From Agroathelia rolfsii (Eukaryota > Basidiomycota > Agaricomycetes > Amylocorticiales > Amylocorticiaceae), in assembly GCA_018343915.1 (NCBI GenBank), contig JABRWF010000001.1, positions 3,348,001 through 3,412,000 of the forward strand: DNA of 64,000 nt. Reading direction: 5' to 3'. Positions 48,815-61,709 of this stretch are shown in pieces. Below the pieces are notes generated by a model. That model searched no databases, had not been told where the DNA came from, and saw only the letters and a list, made by a program, of their open reading frames with translations. Both the position numbers and the translations under genes were made by a program. Position 1 is the first letter of the stretch. The number at the start of each line of letters is the position of its first letter.

Positions 48815-50761
48815 GCCCGTAATCGCCACAGCTGATATGATGTGATATCTATTCAAGTTGTATTTGTGTCGAGTCTCGCCATCGATACTAATACGTAGGT
48901 TATGAAGTCGGACATGGTTGTAAATTATCGAGTAGATAACACTAGTCTGTAAAATAATTGGATCACTACTAGTACGTTAACGCCTTATAGTCGCTTACAG
49001 CCACACTTTTTGATAGTAATCATCATCATAACTGCGATGGCAGTTACATCTATCAAATAGCGGGAATCGAGACCTCATACAGCGTATATGATGCCGGCGC
49101 GATACTATACGTACTAGTGGTAGAAGTACTCATGTGTGTGTGTTCAAGTCGCTTAATCGAGTTTGTCACCAGTGACTTGTCTTCTTTTCTGAGATTTTGA
49201 AGCTCAGTGTACATGTATATATTTACTTCAAGTTCCTCCTCTGTAGCACCATCCTTAGGCTTCCTGTATATAATATTACCGGAGTGACCGAAGGCAGTTC
49301 TATATGTAGCAGCTATTTTTCCTTTATTATAACCATGATATTATTATATTACTGACAGCTCGTAATGCTCCTACTTTGGTTTGAATTGACAGTGGCATCC
49401 AAGTGCCTGGTTGGGATTCCTTTAAAGCTACTGAACTAGTTATGGCCCCTTGTTCCTTTGAAAGGTGGAATCTCCTGGTAAGGAGCGATAATAGCTATTA
49501 ATTAATTTACGCGACCAATCATATTGTGCGTGGTTCAATAATGTGTCCATTCATATATCTTTCGTGGGAGCTTTCCTCTTGAATACTAGTAGACTGACAG
49601 GTCCATTAGTGATATACTATCGTAGCAATCATGGTAGCAAGGTTAGTATAGCGAAGAAAGCTTCAAATCAAATAAGCAAACAAGCTTGTGATGAATCTCT
49701 CACACTCGATCATGGAACACGTTTTATGGGAGTCCTGGGATCAACTACTTGCTATAGGAACGACTTTTATTACGAATCCAGGACCTCAATTGAAGCTGCA
49801 CCGGATCAGGAGACAAGAGTACGGGTAGACATAATCTTGCTGCTTAAATTCTTGCATAATTGCGTGGTAGGATTGTCCAAGCGCCTGGGCCGCACAATAT
49901 CGTAGTGGCGACACATGCCGATATGGTTCATTGAGACCCGGATCAGCTTCAAGTTTACCGTTCTACCTCAACATAACATTAGCTCAGCCTGTTTCGGAGG
50001 TACCTGATAAAATTTGGATATAGAGCATATGGCACTTCAAATTTGCCATGACGCCCAACCAAATAACACAACTTCTTGCCTGGCAATTAGATTACAGTCG
50101 AACTCCTCTAAGGTCATACTAAACACTCTAAAGGTGCGCCTCATTCATTCCCCAATTTTGCTTGAGGGCATATTTTCTCACACTACCGACAGATTGCCTT
50201 ATAAAGCAGTAAACTCACCGGTCTCACCTTATTAAGCTCGACCAGTATCAGCTCAACGACCAACACTTCCACATACGAGTAGTCCTTCGGGCTTATACAC
50301 TCAGCTTACTTCTATCGCAAGTCCTCTAAGGGCATATTCTCCTTTGCCTGGCGATACCAACCATATAACCTCAGAGGAGTTCGACTGTATACCGACTTGA
50401 GTAATTTTCGGTCATCAAACAACTCGGAGCTCAATAGTTCAAGTTCTGTACGAGCCTGCATCTACGCCCTCCCTGTCAATGGATTCAAACTTCTGGGGTG
50501 GTTGATGTGTATCATCCTCTGAATTGTCTCTGCTGAGCTGAGAGCCGTACATAGGGCGGACAGTAGAGCAAATAGACAAGTCTGCTATATTAGTCTGAGC
50601 TCAAGCCCGGCATCAACCCCCCCTCTCCTCTTTTACCCTTCCTCTGCCATTTGTAGACGTTGTTATATCCTACTTCTGGGTTTCGCTCTTTACTTGGCAA
50701 TTTTCTCAACCGTCCCGTGGATTTAGTCACTCCTTAATTGCACAAACTATTTTCATGCCCA
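48815..50761. other. Intergenic between the two DUF6534-like copies
   Basis: Contains the inverted-repeat element at 50095-50387. Apart from that no gene or RNA was recognised; one 120-codon frame at 49543-49905 has no recognisable motif. Confidence 0.5.
50095..50387. mobile_element. Tc1/mariner-like MITE, 293 bp, TA target duplication
   Basis: The left end reads CAGTCGAACTCCTCTAAGGT and the right end, reverse-complemented, reads CAGTCGAACTCCTCTGAGGT: 19 of 20 match. Each end is flanked by TA (50093-50094 and 50388-50389), the target duplication of Tc1/mariner/pogo transposons, whose terminal repeats often begin CAGT. No transposase frame fits inside, so it is non-autonomous. Subterminal copies of CCTCTAAGG and GGGCATATT occur in the interior. 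The right end is about 375 bases before the start codon of DUF6534-like copy 2. Confidence 0.85.
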
Positions 50762-52451
50762 ATGGCAGCCGCTTTGGAAGTCTCGTCTATTCTGGGGCCC
50801 ATTGTGGCCAGTGTGGTCTTGAATGCATTTATCTTTGGTATCTGTATTATGCAATTTAGCATATACTTCACCTGTGGATTTAAGGATCGGTTGGGCGTCA
50901 GGTTCGCTTTTGGGTGTCCACTGGTAGCATGTATACCAGACTAATCTTATTTCTAATAGGCTCATTGTGTATTGGTCTGTTTTGCTCGATACGTTTCATA
51001 CGATCAGCTCGACGTATTTGCTTTGGATATATGTTGTTGACAATTTTACAAATCCGGCAATACTTGCAACAGTACCCTGGCCCAATCCTTCTACAGCCAT
51101 AATCACTTCTCGTAAGTTTTCTAATCATATCAAAAGCCTGGGTACAACTTGGACTCATGTCGATTTTTCAGTGTGCGTTTTCCACTGAGATTGCTAAAAC
51201 GTATCAAATTGATATTAATCATTCTTCTCCGATTGATAGTACATCTGTCCCAATACAACATTTCCTCGCATGGCGTATTAAACGATGGTCGTCATCGAAT
51301 TTGATCTTTGCATCCTTATCCATCCTGTCGCTGACGCAAGGGGTTCTTGGGATTATTGCGGGCTCATATGCGCTGGCTCAATCCCATCTCGGGCAAGCAA
51401 TGACACCGAGACTTTTTTATGCTCTGTAAAACTAACATGCGTATTAATTTTGTAGCATGACCGATTTTCGCAAGTTCATCCCAATCGTCGATGTATGGAA
51501 CACCATCTTAGTAGTTTGCGACCTTTGTATAACGTATGCTCGTTTATTAAACTCAACACAAAGGTCCATCTTGTTGACAGGCTGTTGTCTCTGAATAGGT
51601 ATTTCCTTGCAAAGTATTGGAAACAGACTCACATGGAGGATCGTCGCCCATTGCAATCAAATAGGTATACGGCATCCTACTATGCTACCCAGAACTTAAA
51701 GGACTCGGAGGGTACGATAGACAACATCTTTACAAGACTTATGCTGCAATTCATCGAGACGGCAGCATTCCCATTGGTTTTTTGTGTGAGTTCAGTTGGT
51801 TTCAAGTTTAGCAGATCATGGCAAGACTTTTGCTAAGTGTACATGATGACTAGATTATGGACTTCCTTACTTTTGTAAGTGATTTAATTGGAGTGATCTC
51901 ATTTTTTATTCAAGTCGAAAGCAGACCGTTTTACAAGGTACTAGCTATCATCTAATTTTTGCTATCGTAAGTGTACCTAGATACCCTACATTCAGAGATG
52001 TTGATTTTGGCCTTGATAATCATAGCCTTTGGGTCGTATATATACGTGAGTACTGGTATTATACATTCATGAAAGCTTATGGACTGATATATCCGATTCA
52101 GAAACACGCTCCTTACAGTACGCCCCCAATATATGATGTCGTGTATTCTCTGATTCTGACTGATACATAGACACTCAACAACCGTGCCGCCACTCAGGCT
52201 GATCAGGATCTAGGTAGCACAGTGCTTGACACGCCTATCCACTTACCAACACTGTCTACCAGTGGACATGATAGTGTAAGCTTACATTTGAAGAATGTTT
52301 TCACCATTCTATCCATTCTAATATTGATACTATCTAGAATCGCTCATTACCTCATGACCCGGAAAGCTGTACTAGGATTGAAGGTCTCTCACGTCCTGAA
52401 AGTGCACTCGTATTGCCATTTGGAAAGGATATCCTGCACTGTCGCTCATAA
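50762..52451 (+). CDS. DUF6534-like seven-helix membrane protein, copy 2, 343 aa
   Basis: Exons: 50762-50901, 50960-51111, 51172 (a single T), 51240-51392, 51456-51533, 51599-51785, 51854-51874, 51922-51966, 52026-52045, 52103-52118, 52171-52275, 52338-52451. They total 1032 nt, the same length as copy 1. Intron positions match copy 1 throughout and sequence is similar over the whole protein (for example VFHTISSTYLLWIYVVDNF against TFHTISSTYLLWIYVVDNF, and LQFIETAAFP in both). The intron after 51392 appears to use a GC donor (GG|GCAAGC), where copy 1 has GTAAGT. Read-through of the first part of the exon 2-4 gap is open in this copy, adding about 20 residues, but would break the family spacing. 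Function is unknown. Confidence 0.8.
51172..51172 (+). other. Candidate 1-nt exon in DUF6534-like copy 2
   Basis: Acceptor CAG at 51169-51171, one T, then donor GTGCGT at 51173. The same arrangement as in copy 1, although the intron sequences around it have diverged by substitutions and an indel. Joined codon is CTT, Leu, as in copy 1 (CTC). Confidence 0.6.
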
Positions 52452-53103
52452 TCGATGCACAATCTACTAGCAACAATCCTCTTATACGAGAGCTTGTCTT
52501 GAGGCTGATGTCTGACTCGGACGCCAGCATACCAGGCTGTGTATTCAAAATCATAAGTCATCTGAGGCTACTATGTAAAGTAAATATAACCTATGCCGAT
52601 GCATTATAGTTATTGCTAGTACTTAGAATACATCTCGATAATCTACACTGGTTAACTGGTTAATAGTAAACTTGAAATGATTGAGATTAGAATTCGTACC
52701 TTAGCCTCAAGCTGCGTAATAATTTTCAATCACTTATATTTAACACCAGCAATTCCGGAGACAGTTGCTGCATAACTAAGGCTACATTGTACTGGTATAT
52801 CATGTTATACTTTCAGCCGGTATTCGCAGAGTGTTGAGAGGGATTGTCACTCGTCACAGGTCCCGGGACTGACGTCACCAGAACTGTTGAGCTGGGTTTT
52901 GATCCGTGATTCTCGTGGTCGTGGCCAAACCGTGCTTTGTCTGTTCTGGTACCTACCATTAACAACGGCTCAGACAACAACTTGAATTAGCGCACTACTG
53001 AAACCCTCAACATCATCAACCATTTGCTTAGCATACTGAGTCACCCAACGGGTATTCCTGTTATCAAATCTGCGGGTCCGTTGTGATAGTGCACGGCGGC
53101 AAG
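52452..53103. other. Intergenic, no gene seen
   Basis: The 3' flank of DUF6534-like copy 2 and promoter/leader of NTE1. Confidence 0.45.
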
Positions 53104-56100
53104 ATGGAACATGACTTGCCTAACATCGACATTAATGACCGCCACCCTCTGGTGTCTTTTGTGTCGGCAGGCTTCTGGGTCATAAGTTTGTAAATTGTAC
53201 TAATCCATCCCAAACATCTAACCGACGAGTATCATACAGTGTGGTTGCTTTCGTGGGCTAAGGTCTTAGTCGCTTTTGTTACCATCACCATTCCACGGAC
53301 GATTTACGCCATTCTGTCATACTCTCTCACGCTAACAGTAAGAGCAACGGTGCATTCTTCAAGTCCTTGAAGGATACTTACCTTCGTTTTACTTCAAGCT
53401 CAACTTTTGGTCATTTGCTCTCATCTTCGTCCTTTTCGCTGTCGCGCTTAACTACTGGATTCGCTTTAAATATCTTGACACATATACCCAACTCAAAGAG
53501 CAACCACTCGGAAAACCAGATACACAAGGCTTACATCCAGATGTGAATACTCCGGAGCCGCCACCTGCATTCCATAACTATCTGGACGACTTCCTGCAAG
53601 CCATTAGGGTTTTCGGATTTTTGGAAAAGCCAGTGAGTTTATTCCCGTTGCAAAGGGAGTGAATTAAACCGACAACGGAAAATACACATATAGGTCTTCC
53701 ATGAGTTGGCAAGACACCTCCAGACCCGTCGACTAATTGCAGGTGACACACTATACCTGGACCAGGACAAGAGTTTTTATTGCGTCGTGGATGGCCTCGT
53801 CCAAGTTTATGCCCATACAGGACGAAACGATGTCAACATAGGCGCAAATAAATGGGATAATGAAGATATGAATGGATATCAGCTATTGAACGAAGTTCGC
53901 AGTGGCGGTACTCTTTCCAGCCTTTTTACTATCCTCAGTCTTTTCACAGAGGACGTACAAATGAGTTGGCAAGAGAGTACCTCAGAAGAGTCTAGCCTTG
54001 ATACCCAGGGAAACAAGCCGCTCTTTGGGAAGTCGAATGCGGATGTTTCCCATCTGAATCTCGATTCTGTATCATCTCCTAAGCCTCATATACTACGTCG
54101 ATCTTCTTCATCTGCTTCGACAGTACATGGGATAGAGAGCCCGATTCAAAACAACGACGGATACCCTGAACCTCCGACTCCTGGTTCGGCTCGTCCTTCA
54201 TCCTACTCACACCATCCAAAGGATTCTCTACCTCAAGTACATCGGGGAGATGTCGCTCGCGCATTAGAAGACACCACGCTAGCAGTCATACCGGCTGAGG
54301 CATTCCGCCGACTTACGAAAAAGTTCCCCAAGGTTAACATATCGTATTTTAGGTTGTTATCTTCCTTACTGACCCAGATTTGTAGGCAACCGGCCATATA
54401 ATCCAAGGTATATGTTCTTTAGGAGTGAAAAAGGTCTGCTAACTCACCCTCCCAAGTCATCTTAACTCGCTTTACTAGAGTTACATTTCATGCTGCTCAC
54501 CAATACCTTGGCCTGACTACGGAAGTCCTACGAACCGAGAAGGCCATCAATGAATTGGCCTGTCATCCACTTCCTGCATCCTTTTACGAAGGTGGTGGCC
54601 TTCAACATCTTCGCCAACGGTTTGATGGTTTCCCTCTAGATAGGCCCGAGAAGGAGGAGGATTATTTTAATCAATCTCCACCGCGTGCTACATCTCCTGT
54701 GACGAAGTCCTTGCGAACCGTAGTGCTGTCAAAGGAGGCTCTTGTGAATAGCCCCGTTTCTTCCCACCCACCCTCCTTGAGACAACATCACTCTCGGCGT
54801 CACCAAGTCCAGGCAGGGGATCTCCATAGCACGGCAGGAAGTCAAGGCGATCTGATGCGAGGCCCCTTGACACGCTCCTTTAGTATTCTCAATAGTCCTC
54901 GGATGACTCGCAGTATGTCTACCGATAGTGATGAAGATCTGCCTCATGGAACCTCTGGCGATGAATTCAATTTGCGTGACGAGGTCATGTCGTGCATAGC
55001 CAAATCCATTGGACTTCAGCAGCCACCTCTGAGCGGCGTTGAGACTCCCGATGCATCCCCTGCCATACTACCTCTTGATAGTCCCAGGTCAAGGATCAGC
55101 AAACAATTCTCAGCGTCTTCCTTCGGCTCTTTGTCCTTGTTAGACATTGGAGACGATGCCTCTAGCATGACTGGTGGCACTACTTCTGTCCTATCTGGTC
55201 ATGGAGACGCTGCCAGTGGATTCGATAATGAAGTGGAAATTCTCTTTTACTCCGCAGGTTCCGTTCTGGCTAAAGCAGGTGAACGAAACAAGGGTGAGTA
55301 TTCATTATTCCAGACTATAGTTTGTATGGACCCAAATAATCATGGAATCTCCAGGATTGTTTTATGTCATTGAAGGTTTTTTGGATGTGCTATTGCCGGT
55401 TCCGGACGAGCAAAAAAGCTCATCGTCTACTCGATCTCGTCATGGTGACGAATCGCCTGCATCCTCGTTTATAAGTCTAGGAAACGAAGCCAACCCTCCG
55501 CCTCGTTTGGAACCATCAAAAAAGCTGCTGTTCACCGTCAAGCCCGGAGGTATTGCGGGTTATTTAGGTACCTTTCTTTTCTATGCTGATCAATACACAC
55601 GAAGCTAATCAAAATATAGCTTCACTCTGTAACACCGTGTCTTATGTGGATATTACTGCCAAGACTGATGTGAGTTGGATTGTTATTATTCGTCATACAT
55701 ACTAAACCCCGGGTAATAATAGACCTACGTTGGCTTCCTACCCTCACACGCTCTGGAGCGCTTGTTGGAGCGTCAACCAATTGTCTTGTTAACTCTGGCG
55801 AAACGGTTAATATCTCTTCTCTCGCCCTTAGGTTTGTTTTCCGTCAATTTATGAAATGCGATACAAGGACTTGACTAAATGAAAAACTAGTTCTTCACAT
55901 TGACGCATCGCTTGACTGGCACCATGTCAATGCTGGTCAGGTGCTTTGGCGTCCACAAGAAGCCAGCGATAGTTTCTATATTGTCATTAATGGCCGTTTA
56001 CGTGCCATTTCAGACAAGCCTGACGGCGGAGTCATCATCGTAGGAGAGTATGGTCAAGGAGATACTGTTGGCGAACTGGACGTGATTACGAGTTCACCGA

Positions 56101-58682
56101 GGCGCAACACACTCCATGCTATTCGGGACACCGAACTTATTAGAATGCCACAAACTCTTTTCAACGCTATCTCTGCTAGGTAAGGACTCAAGATTCTTCA
56201 AGATGTTCATCGAATGATAATTCTATCTAGAAATCCCCAAGCAACTACTGAGTACGACACTTAGCTTCTTGGTTGTTCCACAGCTGACTTTTTCAGATTA
56301 TTGCGTATGATTGCCTCTCGTGTTCGGGAGGAAACTGACCGTGCTGCGAATCCCAACCCACCTAACATGTCCTCAGACATGAGTCGTAATAATACCAATC
56401 TCAAGACAATAGCTGTTCTTCCCGTTACACGGAATGTCCCTGTAAATGCCTTCGCAAGAAAGCTTCACGCAGCACTTCTCAGTATTGGTTCAAGCACCAG
56501 TTATCTTGACCAAGCCTCGGTCTCAGCTCATCTTGGTCGACATGCATTTTCGCGAATGGGGAAGCTCAAGGCGGCTGGATGGCTTGCAGATCAAGAACAA
56601 AGGTTCAATACGGTCCTTTATGTAGCTGATTCACCCGTCAGCAGTTCGTGGACGCAGACTTGCGTCCGCCAGGTATGAGCTTTTTGAATCCGGACTTTGA
56701 CGATTCCCGACTTACTACATCTCTAAAGGCGGATTGTATCCTCATTGTAGGCATGGGTGATGACCCAGCTATTGGGGAATACGAAAGGTTATTATTGTCA
56801 ATGAAGACCACGGCGAGAAAAGAGCTGGTTCTTCTTCACCCTGATAGGACTATCACTCCAGGCTCAACGCGAGAGTGGCTAAAAGTACGGCTGAACTGTA
56901 TGATTCATGATATGCTTAAATGTTGATTCCGCCTATAGAGTCGACCTTGGGTGCACCGACATATTCATGTGGAACTACCTGTAAGTTCGAATAACTGATT
57001 GGCTCATGTGAATACTTAATAAGTCCTGTAGGGTCTAGCTGTTGTTACTAAAACAATGCCAACGCCAAACCCAGATCCGGGAGCAGTTGCAGCTTTGAAA
57101 CAGCTCAAAGACCGCGTGCAGAGTGGCTTACAGAAATATCGGGGAGCCAACAATTCCAGTAGGCTGGAGCACGGGCCTAATGTTAACGATTTCGCCCGTC
57201 TTGCCCGCCGTCTTTGTAATCGTTCAATAGGTATCGTACTTGGTGGTGGAGGCGCTCGTGGGATCTCTCATCTGGTACGAAATCATCCCAGAGTGCTACA
57301 AGTATATACTAAATGGCGACAACCAATCACAGGGTTTAATTAAGGCACTAGAAGAATACGACATTCCAATCGATCATATAGGAGGTATTGTCCCTTCTGC
57401 TCAATAATACCGATTTCGACGACTAAAGTCACACAGGAACAAGTATTGGAGCGTTTATTGGTGGTCTCTATGCTCGTGAAGGTGACATCATTTCCAGTGT
57501 GGGCCGTGCGAAGCAGTTTAGCAGCCGTATGGGCAACATCTGGCGTATATTGAGCGATGTAACTTATCCTCTCGTTGCATATACTACGGTATGATCTCTT
57601 TTTTGAGTCAGGTGTTTGTCTTAATCCTAGTACAGGGTCATGAATTTAACAGGGCAATATACAAAGTACATCTTGCGGCACTACTTCATGGTCTGCGCTA
57701 ACTCACGAGGTCTGAACAGGCTTTTTATGACCTTCACATCGAGGATATGTGGATTCCATACTTCTGCAATACCACTAATATCAACACATCACGAATGGAT
57801 ATCCACGAAACTGGATATGCGTGGCGGTTTATTCGTCAGTATTATATGATGACCCATAGCTCTTTTTCTGATTAGTAAATAGGTGCTTCAATGACTCTGG
57901 TCGGTCTGTTGCCGCCTCTGTGCGATAATGGCCACATGCACGTTGACGGTGGTTATAGTGAGTTTGATTTGACCTCTCATTTTATTTTTATACAGCTCCT
58001 GACCTGCGTTCCTACAGCCGACAACCTTCCCGTAAGCTCTGGAAAAATACTCCTTTTCATTTGATTTACCTTTTTGATAGGTTTCAGCGATGTTTTCGAT
58101 GGGTGCAAGCGCAGTGATTGCGTGTGATGTCGGCTCGGTGAGTGAGAAATCTTGATATCATAGGATTTCTTCTGATGGGTTATTTAAAGATCGACGATAA
58201 CTCACCACGAAACTTTGGTGATCACGTATCTGGATGGTGGTTACTTCTCAATCGGTGGAACCCGTTCTCATCCGCAAAAAGTGTCCCTGATATCCCGGAG
58301 ATCCAGAGTCGTCTAGCATAGTGCGTAGATCTCACTTGAAATCGGGATTAAATCTGAATGATCGCAATCTGCAGTGTCTCGAGTGTACGTACTCTCGAAG
58401 AAGCTAAAGTTGCCCGGGGATGCCTGTACTTGCAAATGCCGGTTCAGGAGGTATTTGATTTGACTCTTGTTTTTCTTGTAATAACAGCTGACTCATACGT
58501 ATTCTTAGTATGGAACTCTCCAATTTTCCAAATTTGAGGAGATTCATGATAGGGGGTATGAAGCTGCTCTGAAAGCACTGGAGGAGTGGGACAAGGACGG
58601 CAAATTGCCATTTGGTCACATTGAAAAGGACAGTGCAGAGAGCCTGAAAAAGGGTCGGAGTGCAAGAAGAAATTCTATCTAA
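53104..58682 (+). CDS. NTE1: Lysophospholipase NTE1 (neuropathy target esterase family), 1421 aa
   Basis: ER-membrane phospholipase B that deacylates phosphatidylcholine. My model has 24 exons totalling 4266 nt. The main ones are 53104-53185, 53240-53337, 53399-53632, 53694-54332, 54457-55293, 55355-55567, 55891-56179, 56297-56672, 57032-57274, 57437-57588, 57720-57834 and 58509-58682. Two N-terminal helices (about residues 29-57 and 61-80) are followed by cyclic-nucleotide-binding-like domains; one clear copy reads [20 protein letters not shown] then [18 protein letters not shown]. The patatin domain has the oxyanion loop GGGGARG (about 1120-1126), nucleophile elbow GTSIG with Ser about 1150, and DGGY with Asp about 1268. 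The catalytic dyad is complete. Ser-rich linkers separate the regulatory domains. The N-terminal start is the least secure point. Confidence 0.94.
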
Positions 58683-58951
58683 GGCTTCGTTTTAGTAGAA
58701 ATCAATCAATTTGTTCTGTCATTAGTTATCAAGCTTGCTGTTGCTTACACCTCTCACTCTTCACATTCGTCACATGCTAATCCGGCGTCAGGCCTAATGA
58801 CGACTTACACGGAATTGGACACAGTCACCCTAAGCACGTTGCAGCAGCAACTATACGGGTCTAGCCTGAGGAGCGGTTTTTAAGGCTTCACACCCATCCG
58901 AGACTCTTCTACACTTAGGATTATAGCTAGCTTCCTGGATTTCTTGTTACA
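58683..58951. other. Short NTE1-VPS33 interval
   Basis: 269 bases between the NTE1 stop and the VPS33 start. It must hold the 3' end of one and the promoter of the other. Confidence 0.5.
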
Positions 58952-61709
58952 ATGGCCTCTTCTGGCGCCAACACCAATACTCGAAATGAAGGAGAGACTC
59001 CACCTGGAGAATCGATAGACGTCAGCCTATTGAAGGAGATCGCAAAGAAAGCTCTTGTGGACTCCTTAAACTCAGTTTAGTGCAGCATGAAGCCCCTCAC
59101 TTTGTCGTTGAAACTCATGAGTTCCAGATCAATGGATCCAAAACACTAGTTCTTGATCCCACACTCTCTGGCCCGCTAGGCCTCATCACGGATGTAGGCC
59201 TACTCAAGGTGCACAAGGATCATCATATTCATTGAATGCTGACCTCAAAACATGGAAGTAGCACCATGGCGTCGAAAAGATGTATTGGCTGGAGCCTGGC
59301 CCACTGTCCGTGGCGTCCCCCAATACAGTATACCTGTGCCGCCCCTTGATTACGAACATCAAGATTATTGCTGGTATGCGTCAACTTAATCCATGGTAAC
59401 GACATGACTAAGGGTCGGATCATGATGAAAAGACCAGATAAAGCAACATTCGCGCGAGAGTCGCAAGTGTGCCTATACGCTGTTGCTTGTTCCGCGCACA
59501 TCAGAGCTCGTTTCGCGAATACTGGAAGAGGAGGGTATACTCGGGGATGTTACTATATCTGCGTTTAATTTGCAATTCATCCCTATTGCGGAAGATGTGA
59601 TATCCTTGGAAAATAGGAGCGCACTCAAGGATTTATGGGTGGTCTGTCTCATATTCGCTCTACCTTCTGCCATTTTCGAGACTCATTAGGAATTACAAAG
59701 GACGGGGATGAGACCATTATATTTGATTCAATGCAAGCGCTTGTTACGCTACAGAAACTTTATGGCCGATTCCCTCGAATTATTGGGAAGGGGGATTACT
59801 CTGCGGTTGGTCATTTTCGATCAGAGTACTATTGTTGCAACTGATACCTTATCTCTTTTTGTAAAATAGCGCCTTGCTACTCTTCTTGACCGCCAGCACT
59901 CCCAGTTGCCTGATGAACCAGAAACCTTTCTATCCAGCTCGCATCAGATTGATTCACTCATCATAATAGACCGAAAGGTCGATATGATCACTCCATTGTT
60001 AACCCAACTTACTTACGAGGGGCTAATTGACGAACTCATTGGAATCGAGCATTGTGAGTTGCATGATCCATTAGCAAATGGTATTCCACTCATGACGCCA
60101 CCTAGCCCAGGTCGAGCTACCAGTATCCATTCTTTCACCTCCCACTGCTACCAATAGCCAGACGGTTACTGCTGGCTCATCAACAGCACCCCCTGCTACA
60201 GCAGCTCCGTCACTCGCAAAGGACAAGAAGAAAAAATACCATTTGTCGACTGGAGCGGATCCCTTATTAGCTGAATTGAGGGACCTGAACTTTTCTTCTG
60301 TAGGGAAGAAACTGAGCTCCGTTGCACACCGTATCAACCAAGATTACAATGTCTGTGTTACATCTAGTCCTTCAAGTTTCTGTGCTAACATGTATAACTC
60401 AGGTTGGTCGAGCAGCTAGCACAGTTCCGCAATTACGTGATTTTGTTGGTAAACTTGGAGGTCTACAGGGCGAACACCAAGCACTAAGGATCCGTTAGCG
60501 TTGCTTTTTGCTAAAATTCACACACTCGATTAACCTTAATGACATACAGATACTAGTATTTCAGAAATATTAGTACCCTTGACCCATACGGATCACTTCA
60601 ACAAATCTCTGGAGATACAACAGAGTATATCGTCCTCCCTTTTTTCCTTGCTGACCACTGAACCTACATATGTTTCACCAGATCTACTCGCCTCTTATGA
60701 TGTCAATGCTCAAGTATCAGCTATCGAAGACATGGTTGCCCAAGGTGCTGACATGCAAACCGTCGTTCGACTACTATGTCTTGCAAGCTTGACAGCCGGA
60801 GGTGTGAAACTCAAGGCACTTGAAAACATCAAACGAGAGATATTACAGGTCAGGATTGCGATAATCATCATGATAATCAATACTCAATTCCATAACAGTC
60901 GTATGGTTACAAATACCTCCCGTTACTTTTATCTCTATCTTCCCCATCTTTAGGTATTATCTTGCCAAACCCTCTTCCTCCATCAACACCGGCATCTGTC
61001 GCAGCCTCGAAATATCCCTTCACCTCCCTCCGAAAATCGCTTCGGCTTCTTATCGATGATACCCCTGAAGCAATTGATGAGGTAGAAAACGATATCAGTT
61101 TCGTCTACTCCGGATATGCCCCTATCAGCATACGCTTGGTGCAATGCGTAGCTCAGAAAGGCGGTGTTATCAGCAACCCCGCGGAAAGAGAGAAGAGCAC
61201 CGATAGCGGTGGCAAAGGGGGCAAAGGAAAAGCCAACACCATGTCCACAGGAAAGGTTCAAGCTCATCCAATAGTGGGATGGAAAGGCTTTGATGACGTG
61301 CTGTCTGTCATGCCTGGCCAAACCTTTGATATCATCCCCAAGGGAGTTGGCCAAGATGCAGTTACCCACTCAGTAGCTACCATGCGTAAGTCTTCCAATC
61401 TTCTGTCGATTTATTGCACTCATTAAGTAATGCAATTAGTTCGCCCTCCGGATCAATCGACAACCACCGTCGTCTTTTTCCTCGGAGGGTGTACGTACAC
61501 TGAGTTAGCTGCTTTGCGCTGGGTCGCGCGCCAGAACCGCGGTAAGCTGGTTTGAGCTACGTGTTCATAATAATTATACTCAATGGGCCGCGGGTGTAGG
61601 GCGTCAATTCTTGGTAGCTACTACAGGCATGGTTAGCGGGGCCAATATTGTGGAAAGCATTGCTGGTCTTGGGGCCCATGAGAATGGATCCAAGGAGGTC
61701 GGCATCTGA
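58952..61709 (+). CDS. VPS33: Vacuolar sorting protein VPS33 (Sec1/Munc18 family), 714 aa
   Basis: SM protein of the HOPS/CORVET tethering complexes, which promote SNARE pairing at the vacuole and endosome. Twelve exons: 58952-59074, 59128-59208, 59262-59373, 59433-59638, 59701-59805, 59870-60053, 60106-60350, 60403-60493, 60550-60848, 60899-61385, 61440-61541, 61600-61709 (2145 nt). Landmarks: [50 protein letters not shown], the SM-family [24 protein letters not shown], and the C-terminal [20 protein letters not shown] ending in [14 protein letters not shown]. Two short low-complexity inserts (KDKKKK; Gly/Lys-rich near the last third) are present. The donor of exon 4 may be GTGGTC or the next GTC three bases on. 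Length agrees with fungal VPS33 (about 680-720). Confidence 0.93.

Noticed and set aside
50095..50395. CRISPR-like or tandem-repeat array
   Set aside because: The repeated CCTCTAAGG and GGGCATATT pieces belong to the ends and interior of one inverted-repeat element; spacing is irregular and the genome is eukaryotic.
51112..51172. Read-through of the intron after exon 2 in DUF6534-like copy 2
   Set aside because: The frame is open but would insert about 20 polar residues into a membrane segment; copy 1 has a stop at the same place, and the donor GTAAGT is intact.
53186..53239. Possible frame break near the NTE1 N-terminus
   Set aside because: An intron with donor GTTTGT, a CTAAT branch sequence and acceptor CAG gives an in-frame join, so no break is needed.
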